DNA of 34,140 nt, taken from positions 1-34,140 of the forward strand of contig BNVH01000038.1 of the NCBI GenBank assembly GCA_025997955.1, given 5' to 3'. Below, one piece after another: positions 1 through 7,037 of this stretch (position 1 is its first letter; each line of letters starts with the position of its first letter). Under the pieces are notes generated by a model. The model did no database searches. It was given only the letters and a program-made list of their open reading frames with translations, and was not told the origin of the DNA. The DNA is from Synergistales bacterium (lineage in GTDB: Bacteria; Synergistota; Synergistia; Synergistales; Aminobacteriaceae). The position numbers were made by a program, and so were the translations under genes.

Positions 1-346
1 CTGTTGTTCTGCCGGCCTGTCTTTGCGCTCTCAGGCGAACCCAGGAATCGAATATCCTCAAGGCAAAGTTTTCATCGTGCTCATCCTGTTGCTCAACCAA
101 GCAAGCGACGCTCCAGTCCTCTTTGCCAATCACAGGAACATTTAAGAAAACATCCGAGACCAACATACCTTTATCGGAGTCCGACCCCGCTCTTGGCAGT
201 TCCATACCAGTTATGCCGGTCACTTCCATTGAAGTGTCCATATCAGAGGCTAAGTCAGGCATAAAATAACCAATAGCGTCCCTTGCGCCGTCAACTATCG
301 CATGTTTCCACGCGGTGTCTCGCCATTTATGCGGACGCTTGTTCAT
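1..346 (-). CDS. Rpn-family PD-(D/E)XK nuclease / putative transposase, 5' part (runs off left edge)
   Basis: An open frame on the minus strand starts at ATG 346 and stays open for 115 codons to the window edge. I translated it by hand. The N-terminus begins MNKRPHKWRDTAWKHAI. Residues D65 (in SDVFLNV) and E85-Q-Q87 (in CLVEQQDEHDENFALR) match the D...ExQ core and following helix of the Rpn/YhgA-like PD-(D/E)XK nuclease family, often annotated as recombination-promoting nuclease or putative transposase. The family acts as DNA endonucleases and is usually found scattered in multiple copies. An in-frame TAA lies just upstream, so the start is confined to ATG 346 or TTG 358. ATG 346 overlaps the stop of a 12-codon leader ORF. 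The C-terminal half is outside the window, so whether the gene is intact cannot be judged. The family call rests on motif resemblance only. Confidence 0.62.
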   Translation of the reverse strand, partial: MNKRPHKWRDTAWKHAIVDGARDAIGYFMPDLASDMDTSMEVTGITGMELPRAGSDSDKGMLVSDVFLNVPVIGKEDWSVACLVEQQDEHDENFALRIFDSWVRLRAQRQAGRTT

Positions 347-381
347 ACCCAGTACCAATTACGGCAACGCCAAAGATTCAT
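343..381 (-). other. Trp-rich 12-codon leader ORF in front of the Rpn-like gene
   Basis: On the minus strand an ATG at 381 opens a short frame reading MNLWRCRNWYWV and stopping at TGA 345-343. It has the good ribosome binding site here (AGAGGTGG, about 9 bases upstream), whereas the main ORF has none of its own. Its stop overlaps the ATG of the Rpn-like gene (ATGA), which suggests translational coupling. Three of 12 residues are Trp. It could be a coupling leader, an attenuation peptide, or the true N-terminus of the gene before a frameshift. Confidence 0.4.
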
Positions 382-409
382 AATAATAACCCACCTCTTT
401 CTTTTTCGT

Positions 410-418
410 ATTATATCA
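410..418 (-). promoter_or_regulatory. Extended -10 promoter of the Rpn-like gene
   Basis: The minus strand reads TGATATAAT at 418-410, a perfect extended -10 element, about 30 bases before the leader ORF. No good -35 is visible. The corresponding position (about 433-438) falls within an A/T-rich 9-bp tandem repeat. Confidence 0.5.
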
Positions 419-430
419 AACTCTGCAAAA

Positions 431-457
431 TTATAAAAATTATAAAAATTATAAAAA
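431..457. repeat. Three perfect tandem copies of a 9-bp A/T repeat
   Basis: TTATAAAAA is repeated three times without change at 431-439, 440-448 and 449-457. It sits where the -35 region and upstream element of the minus-strand promoter at 410-418 should be, so a change in copy number would alter that promoter. Confidence 0.8.
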
Positions 458-506
458 TACGCGCATTCATTGTCTCAAAATAAAGATTTTTCCTTCCATA
501 ATGATA

Positions 507-515
507 TGTTATACT
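507..515 (+). promoter_or_regulatory. Candidate promoter of the hydrogenase operon
   Basis: TGTTATACT at 507-515 is an extended -10 match (TG-N-TATACT). The -35 position holds only a T-rich stretch (about 487-492). It lies about 90 bases upstream of hoxE and gives a leader that includes the hairpin at 545-564. Confidence 0.35.
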
Positions 516-544
516 GAATTAAGATATATACTGTTGCGTAAGCA

Positions 545-564
545 AAGCTCGGAGCGCCGGGCTT
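545..564 (+). promoter_or_regulatory. Hairpin in the hox leader, attenuator-like
   Basis: An 8-bp stem (AAGCTCGG pairing with CCGGGCTT, one G-U) closes a 4-base loop AGCG and is followed by GTTTTG. This resembles a short intrinsic terminator placed between the putative promoter and hoxE, so it could attenuate the operon or end transcription coming from upstream. The T-run is short, so termination is uncertain. Confidence 0.4.
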
Positions 565-604
565 GTTTTGAGTTACCGTTCTTAAAGCTGTGAGGAGGGG
601 TGTC

Positions 605-1099
605 ATGAGTTCGTCCGGCAAGGAAATAAAAAAGGAAATAAAAGAAGAAACGAAGAAAAAAATCTTGGAGATAATAGCTCCCTGGAGGGGCAAAAAGGGA
701 GGCCTTATCCCTATTCTTCAGGGGTTGCAGGAAGTTATGGGGTATGTGTCGGAGCCGGCTGTTAAAATCGTGTCCGACGAGTTGAAAATTCCCATGTCTG
801 AGATATACAGCGTGGCCACGTTTTACGCGCAGTTTCACCTGACGCCGAGAGGTCGTTACATTATACGCATTTGCCGGGGTACGGCTTGTCATGTGCGGGG
901 CAGCTTGAAGGTCATGGAAGCCGTCAAAGAACAGACCGGCTGCCCAGAGAACGGCACGACCGAGGACTTGCGCTTTTCTTTGGAGCCTGTGGCTTGCCTT
1001 GGGGCTTGCGGCTTGGCTCCCGTCATGGTTGTGGACGGCAAAACCTTCGGGCGCGCCGCGCCGGAGGGCGTGAGCGGTATCTTAGCCCAGTATGTGTAG
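605..1099 (+). CDS. hoxE: [NiFe]-hydrogenase diaphorase subunit HoxE (NuoE-like, 2Fe-2S)
   Basis: This 164-residue protein is a thioredoxin-fold [2Fe-2S] subunit of the NuoE/HoxE/HndA family, which sits in the diaphorase module and passes electrons between NAD(P)H-linked flavin and the Fe-S chain. The ligands are visible as C90-x4-C95 (ICRGTACHVRG) and C131-x3-C135 (ACLGACGLAPV). The N-terminus is a Lys/Glu-rich helix. I chose ATG 605 because AGGAGGGG lies 4 bases upstream; a GTG at 590 in the same frame would put this site inside the gene. It is the first of five genes in the order E-F-U-Y-H. The neighbouring [NiFe] subunits make HoxE a better name than HndA. Confidence 0.9.
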   Translation: MSSSGKEIKKEIKEETKKKILEIIAPWRGKKGGLIPILQGLQEVMGYVSEPAVKIVSDELKIPMSEIYSVATFYAQFHLTPRGRYIIRICRGTACHVRGSLKVMEAVKEQTGCPENGTTEDLRFSLEPVACLGACGLAPVMVVDGKTFGRAAPEGVSGILAQYV

Positions 1100-1100
1100 G

Positions 1101-1145
1101 GGCGGCAAGTGGTCGCCCGTTGTGTAAAGCCGCCCGTTGTGTAAA
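1101..1145. repeat. Palindrome and tandem repeats between hoxE and hoxF
   Basis: Positions 1102-1120 fold into a 7-bp stem with loop AAGTG, resembling the inverted sequence at 6979-6995. Directly after, CGCCCGTTGTGTAAA occurs twice (1114-1128 and 1131-1145, period 17). Weaker GTTGTRTAA-like copies continue to about 1182. The gap between hoxE and hoxF is otherwise 105 bases without a gene. Confidence 0.65.
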
Positions 1146-1204
1146 ACAACTTGTTGTATAAAGAAAAGTTGTGTAAGTTGTGTCAGGAAAAAGGGGGTCA
1201 GTGA

Positions 1205-3055
1205 ATGCCTAATTATCGTACCCACGTCCTTGTCTGTAACGGAACAGGCTGCGCATCAAGCGAAGGCGTGACGGTCGTTGAAAAGATAAGGGAAGAATTA
1301 GAGCGCCATAAGCTCGCCGACGATGTGTTGGTAGTACCTACAGGGTGTCACGGCATGTGCGAGATGGGGCCTATCGTCGTCGTCTATCCCGAGGGAGTGT
1401 TCTACTGCAGGGTCACGCCGGATGACGCGCTTAAAATTGTGGAAGAACACCTTCAAAAGGGAGTCCCTGTGGAGTCCCTTTTGTATAAGGACAAGGACCA
1501 CGGGGATGTAGTTATCAAAAGCTACAAAGACATTCCTTTCTATGGACGCCAGAATCGCGTCACGCTCCAAAATTGCGGCTATATAGACCCATCTAATATA
1601 GAAGAGTACATCGCCCGCGACGGCTACGAGGGGCTTGCGAAAGCGCTTCTCGAAATGACGCCCGCGGCGGTCATAGACGAAGTGAAGAAGTCGGGGCTAA
1701 GAGGCAGGGGCGGCGGAGGCTTCCCGACTGGCACGAAGTGGGGCTTTTGCGCCGCCTCGCCGGGACCCAAGAAATACGTCATATGCAACGCCGACGAGGG
1801 CGACCCTGGGGCGTTTATGGACAGGTCGGTCTTGGAGGGCGACCCCCACGCCATTATAGAAGGTATGGCCATAGGCGCTTACGCTATGGGCGCCGATGAG
1901 GGCTACATCTACTGCCGCGCCGAGTATCCTTTGGCCATAGAGCACCTGAAGCAGGCCATAGAACAGGCCGAGGAATACGGGCTTTTGGGTGAGAAAATTT
2001 TTGGCTCAAACTTTAACTTCACGCTTCACGTTAAAGAGGGCGCCGGGGCGTTTGTCTGCGGCGAGGAGACGGCTCTTATGGCTTCCATAGAGGGAGAGCG
2101 CGGAATGCCGCGCCCGCGCCCGCCGTTTCCCGCCGTGTCGGGGCTTTGGGCCAAGCCAAGCAACATCAATAACGTAGAGACTTGGGCGAACGTCCCCCAA
2201 ATTCTCCATAAGGGCGGCGACTGGTACGCCTCTATGGGCACGGATAAGTCCAAGGGGACCAAGGTATTCGCGCTCACAGGCAAGGTGAAGCATACGGGGC
2301 TTGTCGAGGTGCCGATGGGCATTCCACTGCGCGAGATAATCTACGACATAGGCGGCGGCATCCTAAACGACAAGGAGTTCAAGGCCGTTCAGATAGGAGG
2401 CCCAAGCGGCGGCTGCCTCACAAAAGACCACTTGGACACGCCAATAACTTACGAGTCACTCCCCGAACTCGGCGCTATAATGGGATCGGGTGGTCTCGTC
2501 GTCATGGACGAGGAAAACTGCATGGTGGATATAGCGCGGTTTTTCCTTGAGTTCACTCAGAGGGAGTCCTGTGGAAAATGCACGCCGTGCCGCGAGGGCA
2601 CAAAGCAGATGCTGCTTTTATTGGAGAAAATCTGCGCGGGCGAGGGCGAGATGGAGGACATAGACCTTCTTGAGGAGCTCGGCGTCATGGTCAAAAACAT
2701 GTCGCTCTGCGGCCTCGGGCAGACCGCGCCAAATCCGGTTCTGACGACGCTCCGCTACTTCCGTGACGAGTACGAGGCTCACATAAAAGAACACCGCTGC
2801 CCCGCCATGTCCTGTCAGGCCCTGCTTTCTTACTCAATCATACAGGACACGTGCAAAAAATGCGGACTCTGCGCCAAGAACTGTCCAACCAAGTGCATCC
2901 CGGGCAACCGTGAAGAGGGATACAAGATAGACTCAGAGAAGTGCGTAAAATGCGGCACATGTCTCACGAAGTGCCCGTTCAAGTCCATTTCCGTAAGCAG
3001 CTCGCCGGCGAAGAACGAGCCGAGTAAGTCGCTTAGTGTCTCCATCAAAGGATAG
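1205..3055 (+). CDS. hoxF: [NiFe]-hydrogenase diaphorase subunit HoxF (NuoF-like, FMN, NAD(P)-binding)
   Basis: This 616-residue flavoprotein oxidises or reduces NAD(P)H and connects to the Fe-S chain. Domains in order: an N-terminal thioredoxin-like [2Fe-2S] domain (C11-x4-C16, C48-x3-C52); the FMN/NAD(P)H-binding core with the Gly-rich loop GRGGGGFPTG from residue 167 and the CGEETALMASIEG motif; the [4Fe-4S] site SCGKCTPCREG (C456, C459, C462, with C502 in LCGLGQ); and a C-terminal 2x[4Fe-4S] ferredoxin domain from C550 (CKKCGLCAKNC, CVKCGTCLTKC). This full NuoF/HndC-style layout carries both extra ends. GGGGGTCA precedes ATG 1205. The 2Fe-2S domain partly duplicates HoxE. NAD versus NADP preference cannot be read from the sequence. 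Confidence 0.92.
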   Translation: MPNYRTHVLVCNGTGCASSEGVTVVEKIREELERHKLADDVLVVPTGCHGMCEMGPIVVVYPEGVFYCRVTPDDALKIVEEHLQKGVPVESLLYKDKDHGDVVIKSYKDIPFYGRQNRVTLQNCGYIDPSNIEEYIARDGYEGLAKALLEMTPAAVIDEVKKSGLRGRGGGGFPTGTKWGFCAASPGPKKYVICNADEGDPGAFMDRSVLEGDPHAIIEGMAIGAYAMGADEGYIYCRAEYPLAIEHLKQAIEQAEEYGLLGEKIFGSNFNFTLHVKEGAGAFVCGEETALMASIEGERGMPRPRPPFPAVSGLWAKPSNINNVETWANVPQILHKGGDWYASMGTDKSKGTKVFALTGKVKHTGLVEVPMGIPLREIIYDIGGGILNDKEFKAVQIGGPSGGCLTKDHLDTPITYESLPELGAIMGSGGLVVMDEENCMVDIARFFLEFTQRESCGKCTPCREGTKQMLLLLEKICAGEGEMEDIDLLEELGVMVKNMSLCGLGQTAPNPVLTTLRYFRDEYEAHIKEHRCPAMSCQALLSYSIIQDTCKKCGLCAKNCPTKCIPGNREEGYKIDSEKCVKCGTCLTKCPFKSISVSSSPAKNEPSKSLSVSIKG

Positions 3056-3067
3056 GGGGCGAAAACC

Positions 3068-4987
3068 TTGTCAGATAAGATAACTATGTATATAGACGGA
3101 CGGGAGTGTTCAGGGCAAAAGGGCGACACTATCCTTGAAGTCGCCAAGAAAAACGGTATAGACTCAATCCCTACCCTCTGTTGGATGAAGGGGCTTACAA
3201 GTGTGGGGGCTTGCCGCATGTGCGTCGTGGAGCCTCACGGCGCGGACGGCAAACCCAGCGGACGTATGCTCACGGCCTGCACATCCCCGGCGGAGCAGGG
3301 CCTGCATGTGAGTACGGCCACGGAAAAGTTAGTGGATTATCGCCGTCAGGTGCTTGAGCTGCTGTTCGCTGGGCGCAACCACTTCTGCATGTTCTGCTCT
3401 CAGAGCGGCGACTGCGACCTCCAAACCTTGGCCATAAACCACGGCATGGACAGCGTCCGTTATCCGTACCTTTACTCTGAGTTCGAGAACGACACGACGG
3501 ACGACCGCCTCCAGATAGACCATAATCGCTGCGTGCTGTGCCAGCGCTGCGTGCGCACTTGCTCGGAAAAAGTCGGGGCCTGCACTCTCGGCCTCAAGAA
3601 GCGCGGCTGGGTCACGACTGTGAAGGCGGACTTCGGCAAGGACATGGGGGACTCCGACACCTGCGTGAAGTGCGGCGCTTGCGCCCAGGTTTGCCCGACC
3701 GGAACGATAACGCTGCGCGAGCTGGCCTACCGCGGACGCCGCAAGAACTGCGACGCCGTGGTCGACACGATATGCCCCATTTGCACCGCCGGTTGTTCTA
3801 TCAGGGTATACGTCCGCACCGGCAGCGTAGTCAGAGTGGAGGGCACGAACGTAGACGGCCCGGACGGCGGGCAGCTCTGCGTCAAAGCGCGTTTCGGCCT
3901 GCCCAAGTCAACGGAACAGCCAAGAGTCACTCGCCCGATGATACGAGTTGGCTCCAAGTTCAAGGAAAGCAACTGGGAAGAGGCCCTTGAGTTGGTCGGA
4001 AGCAAACTCAAGGAGGGCGCTACGTCTGGCGAGATGGGGGCTCTCATATCCTCCATAGCCACGGACGAGGAGCTGGCCGTATTTGCCAGCTTCAAGGAAG
4101 CCATAGGCAAGATAAAGACCGATAGCTACGAGTCCCGTGTTTTGCGCGGATTCTATCGCGGAATCAGGCCGTTCAGCGCTCAGGGCGTGCGTCCCTTTAC
4201 CGCGGCTCACAATATCCTGTCCGCCGACGTCATAGTCGTCATGGACGCCACTCCGCAAGAGAGTATGCCCATAGCGGCGAGCTTTATCCGCGTAGCGGTC
4301 CTGCATAAGGGAGCCAAGCTGATATATGTCGGAAGCGGCAAGTCGCCTTTTACGGGAATAACCGACGTAGAAGTGAAAGACCTCTCCGACCCCAAGGTAG
4401 CCGATATTATGAAGTCCGCCGCCAAGCCGATTATCATTCTCGGTAAACCGCTGTTGCGCAACCATACGTTCGTCACCAAGGCCCTGAACTTCGCGGTGAG
4501 AAACCGCGCGTTCTTTGACGACGGGCTAGCGATAGTTCCGATGCTCGGACACAGCAACGCGCTCGGCGCGCTCAATACGGTCTTAGCGGACGAGCCTTGG
4601 ATAGACACGGGCGAGCAGGATTTTCTCTACGTATATTCTTCGGGGCTCGTCAAAGAGAGCTCGCTCGTGCTCGACTCCATGTCGCGCGCCGGTTTCACGG
4701 TGGTACAGACGCCTTTTTTGCTGCCGCCCATGACGAATATGGCGGACGTCATCCTGCCGGCTCCGGCTTGGTTTGAGCGAAGCGGGCACCTCTGCACCCT
4801 TGAGGGCGAGAGGCGCCAGGTGGCCAAGATACTCCCGCCCATTCCGGGGCTCAAGGGCTTCGGGGAGGTCATGCAGATTCTTTGCGACAAGATGGGCGTA
4901 AAGATGGGCGTCCCGTCGACCTCTCCTTGCGAAAACGTGTTCACTTCAAAGATATCCCCTGACCAAGCGAAACCGGTGGAGGTGTAG
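3068..4987 (+). CDS. hoxU: HoxU/NuoG-like Fe-S subunit with a molybdopterin-oxidoreductase-like C-terminal domain
   Basis: This 639-residue protein occupies the HoxU position but is far longer than a typical HoxU (about 240 residues). The N-terminal part is HoxU/NuoG-like: a [2Fe-2S] ferredoxin domain (C38, C49, C52, C71), the His-Cys cluster in NHFCMFCSQSGDCDLQ (C107, C110, C116) and two [4Fe-4S] motifs (CVLCQRCVRTC, CVKCGACAQVCP). It then continues with CPICTAGCSIRVYVRTG and GQLCVKARFG, the Fe4S4 domain of molybdopterin oxidoreductases and NuoG. About 330 further residues end in a NuoG-like ADVILPAPAWFERSG segment. There is no H-cluster motif, so it is not an HndD-type [FeFe] hydrogenase. 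The start is TTG 3068, 12 bases after the hoxF stop. Whether the C-terminal part binds any cofactor is unknown; as in NuoG it may be structural. Confidence 0.82.
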   Translation: MSDKITMYIDGRECSGQKGDTILEVAKKNGIDSIPTLCWMKGLTSVGACRMCVVEPHGADGKPSGRMLTACTSPAEQGLHVSTATEKLVDYRRQVLELLFAGRNHFCMFCSQSGDCDLQTLAINHGMDSVRYPYLYSEFENDTTDDRLQIDHNRCVLCQRCVRTCSEKVGACTLGLKKRGWVTTVKADFGKDMGDSDTCVKCGACAQVCPTGTITLRELAYRGRRKNCDAVVDTICPICTAGCSIRVYVRTGSVVRVEGTNVDGPDGGQLCVKARFGLPKSTEQPRVTRPMIRVGSKFKESNWEEALELVGSKLKEGATSGEMGALISSIATDEELAVFASFKEAIGKIKTDSYESRVLRGFYRGIRPFSAQGVRPFTAAHNILSADVIVVMDATPQESMPIAASFIRVAVLHKGAKLIYVGSGKSPFTGITDVEVKDLSDPKVADIMKSAAKPIIILGKPLLRNHTFVTKALNFAVRNRAFFDDGLAIVPMLGHSNALGALNTVLADEPWIDTGEQDFLYVYSSGLVKESSLVLDSMSRAGFTVVQTPFLLPPMTNMADVILPAPAWFERSGHLCTLEGERRQVAKILPPIPGLKGFGEVMQILCDKMGVKMGVPSTSPCENVFTSKISPDQAKPVEV

Positions 4988-4990
4988 AAA

Positions 4991-5530
4991 ATGGCTAAAC
5001 CAAAAGTTGCTTCAGTATGGTTGGAGGCCTGCGCCGGTTGCCATATGTCGTTTTTGGACATGGACGAGCGGTTAGTGGAGCTTTTCAAGAATGTGGAATT
5101 GGCCTATTCGCCGATAAGCGACGTAAAGATAATCCCGGAAGTCACCGTAGGTATAATCGAGGGCGGGCTTGGCAACGAAGAGGAGCTCCACATCGCCAAA
5201 ACTCTGCGCTCCAAGTGCGAAATCCTGATAGCGTGGGGCGACTGCGCCGTGAACGGCGGAATAAACTGCATGAGAAACTTCATGAAGACGGAGGACGTTC
5301 TCAAAGAGGCCTACACCGACACTGTGACGACCGTAAACCCGACAGGCGTCCTGCCTCACGTGGACATTCCGGCGCTTTTGCCTAACGCCATCCCAGTGGA
5401 CAGGGCTGTCAAGGTTGACGTTTACGTGCCAGGCTGCCCGCCGGACGCGGACACTATAGCATATGTATTTAACGAGATATTAGGAGGAAGAAGCCCGAAG
5501 GTTCCGGCTTCTATGATGCGATATGACTAA
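4991..5530 (+). CDS. hoxY: [NiFe]-hydrogenase small subunit HoxY
   Basis: This 179-residue protein is the short, single-cluster small subunit typical of cytoplasmic group 3 hydrogenases and homologous to NuoB. The proximal [4Fe-4S] ligands are visible: C14-x2-C17 (CAGCHMSF), C85 (WGDCAVNGG) and C149 (VPGCPPDAD). There is no Tat signal peptide, so the enzyme stays in the cytoplasm. A strong GGAGGT lies 8 bases before ATG 4991, which follows the hoxU stop by 3 bases. The 3' end overlaps hoxH by 8 bases, so the two hydrogenase subunits are probably translated in a coupled way. Confidence 0.92.
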   Translation: MAKPKVASVWLEACAGCHMSFLDMDERLVELFKNVELAYSPISDVKIIPEVTVGIIEGGLGNEEELHIAKTLRSKCEILIAWGDCAVNGGINCMRNFMKTEDVLKEAYTDTVTTVNPTGVLPHVDIPALLPNAIPVDRAVKVDVYVPGCPPDADTIAYVFNEILGGRSPKVPASMMRYD

Positions 5531-6956
5531 TATGCCAAACACTATTACAGTCAACCCCGTCACGCGCGTCGAGGGGCACGGGAAAATAACGGTGCAGCTA
5601 AGAGAAGACGGCAGCGTAGAAAACGCTCGTATGCACGTCACGCAGTTCAGAGGCTTTGAGGTCTTTGCAAAGGGGCGTGACTTCAGAGAGATGCCCGTCA
5701 TTACGCCCCGCACTTGCGGAATATGCCCCGTCAGCCATCACCTCGCGGCCGCGAAGGCCTGCGACGCCATCATAGGCGCGCGTATCACGCCAAGCGCCCA
5801 CAAGCTGCGGGAGATGATGCATATGGCGCAGTTCGTGCAGTCGCACGCTCTGTCATTTTTTCATCTTTCAAGCCCCGACCTCCTGTTTGGGTTTGACGCG
5901 GACCCCGCCACGCGCAACATCGCGGGCGTCGCGGAGTCCTACCCGGACTTAGCGCTTCTTGGAATAGCTATCCGTAAATTTGGGCAGGAGATAATCAAGA
6001 CGCTTGGGGACAAAAAAATTCACCCCTGGCACAGCATACCGGGAGGCGTCAACCGCTCTCTCAAGAAAAACGAGCGCGACGTTTATCTCAAGGAGCTCCC
6101 CGACGTCATAGCTGGTATTCAGAAGGCTATGGCTCTCATTAAAGATTACCTGAACCGCAACGAACACTTGGCCGGCGTTTTCGCCACTGTGACGACGTCG
6201 TATCTGGGCCTTGTCAGAGACGGGGATTTGGAGCTTTACGACGGATTGCTTCGCCTCGTCAGTCCGAGGGGGAGCGTTATTGAGGAGTTCGCCTGCGAGG
6301 ATTATTACAAGAAGATAGGCGAGTACGTAGTGGACTGGAGCTATCTCAAGTTTCCGTTCTACCGCGACATAGGCTTCCCCGAGGGGAGTTACCGCGTGGG
6401 GCCATTGGGGCGCGTCAACGTCTGCGACAAGATATCGACGCCCTTGGCCCAGAAAGAACTTGAGGTTTTTAGGACGCACGGCGACGGGCGCATAGTGCAC
6501 AAAACGCTTTATTATCACTACGCGCGGCTCATTGAGGCTCTTTACGCCGCCGAGCGCATCGGCATGTTGCTTCTCGACCCGGACATTTTGGGCAGCGACC
6601 TGCGCGTGACGTCCGCCACGCTGAACAGCTCGGGCGTCGGCGTCGTGGAAGCGCCGCGCGGCACTCTTATTCATCATTACGAGGTGGACGAGCAAGGCTC
6701 TATCATTAAGTGCAATATGATAGTGGCCACGGGGCATAACAACTGGTCGATAAATAGGGGCGTCGAGCAGGTGGCAAAGCAGTATATCACGGACGGCAAG
6801 ACGGTGAGCGAGGGCGCGCTGAACCGCATGGAACATGTCATCCGCTGTTACGACCCCTGTCTCTCCTGCTCGACTCACGCGTGGGGAAAGATGCCGCTTG
6901 AGGTCGAGCTTACGGATAGCTTTGGAAACCATATATCCTCCACGTTTAAAGAATGA
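5523..6956 (+). CDS. hoxH: [NiFe]-hydrogenase large catalytic subunit HoxH
   Basis: This 477-residue subunit carries the Ni-Fe active site. Both signature regions are intact: C65-x2-C68 in RTCGICPVSH near the N-terminus, and D444-P-C446-x2-C449-x2-H452 near the C-terminus. A 25-residue tail follows H452, as expected for a precursor that needs a dedicated endopeptidase (HoxW/HycI type). Neither that protease nor any hyp maturation gene is in this window. With hoxEFUY upstream this is a bidirectional NAD(P)-linked, group 3d-like enzyme. ATG 5523 overlaps hoxY; ATG 5532 (MPNTITVNPVTRVEG) is an equally good start. Confidence 0.93.
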   Translation: MTNMPNTITVNPVTRVEGHGKITVQLREDGSVENARMHVTQFRGFEVFAKGRDFREMPVITPRTCGICPVSHHLAAAKACDAIIGARITPSAHKLREMMHMAQFVQSHALSFFHLSSPDLLFGFDADPATRNIAGVAESYPDLALLGIAIRKFGQEIIKTLGDKKIHPWHSIPGGVNRSLKKNERDVYLKELPDVIAGIQKAMALIKDYLNRNEHLAGVFATVTTSYLGLVRDGDLELYDGLLRLVSPRGSVIEEFACEDYYKKIGEYVVDWSYLKFPFYRDIGFPEGSYRVGPLGRVNVCDKISTPLAQKELEVFRTHGDGRIVHKTLYYHYARLIEALYAAERIGMLLLDPDILGSDLRVTSATLNSSGVGVVEAPRGTLIHHYEVDEQGSIIKCNMIVATGHNNWSINRGVEQVAKQYITDGKTVSEGALNRMEHVIRCYDPCLSCSTHAWGKMPLEVELTDSFGNHISSTFKE

Positions 6957-6973
6957 CCAAGGTTTAAAGAATA

Positions 6974-6998
6974 AACGGGCGGCCACTTGCCGCCCGTT
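6974..6998 (+). terminator. Hairpin after hoxH
   Basis: A perfect 9-bp stem (AACGGGCGG with CCGCCCGTT) closes the loop CCACTTG, 17 bases after the hoxH stop. The following TTACTG is a poor T-run, so termination may be weak or factor-assisted. The element is followed by TGTAGGGGCG (7001-7010), which also occurs at 1097-1106, and may be a dispersed repeat rather than a dedicated terminator. Confidence 0.55.
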
Positions 6999-7037
6999 AC
7001 TGTAGGGGCGATGGGTTTTGAAAAGAGGTGGTGAATA

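Noticed and set aside
4..264. Plus-strand ORF of 86 codons at the left edge
   Set aside because: Low-complexity, Pro/Arg/Ser-rich translation with no motif. The minus strand over the same bases encodes a coherent Rpn-like protein.
3068..4987. HndD-type [FeFe] hydrogenase
   Set aside because: The gene order E-F-then Fe-S subunit resembles hndACD, but there is no H-cluster motif and complete [NiFe] subunits follow.
5949..6986. 345-codon minus-strand ORF opposite hoxH
   Set aside because: It lies within a gene with clear [NiFe] motifs. Its translation is Arg/His/Val-rich, as expected for an antisense shadow of high-GC codons.
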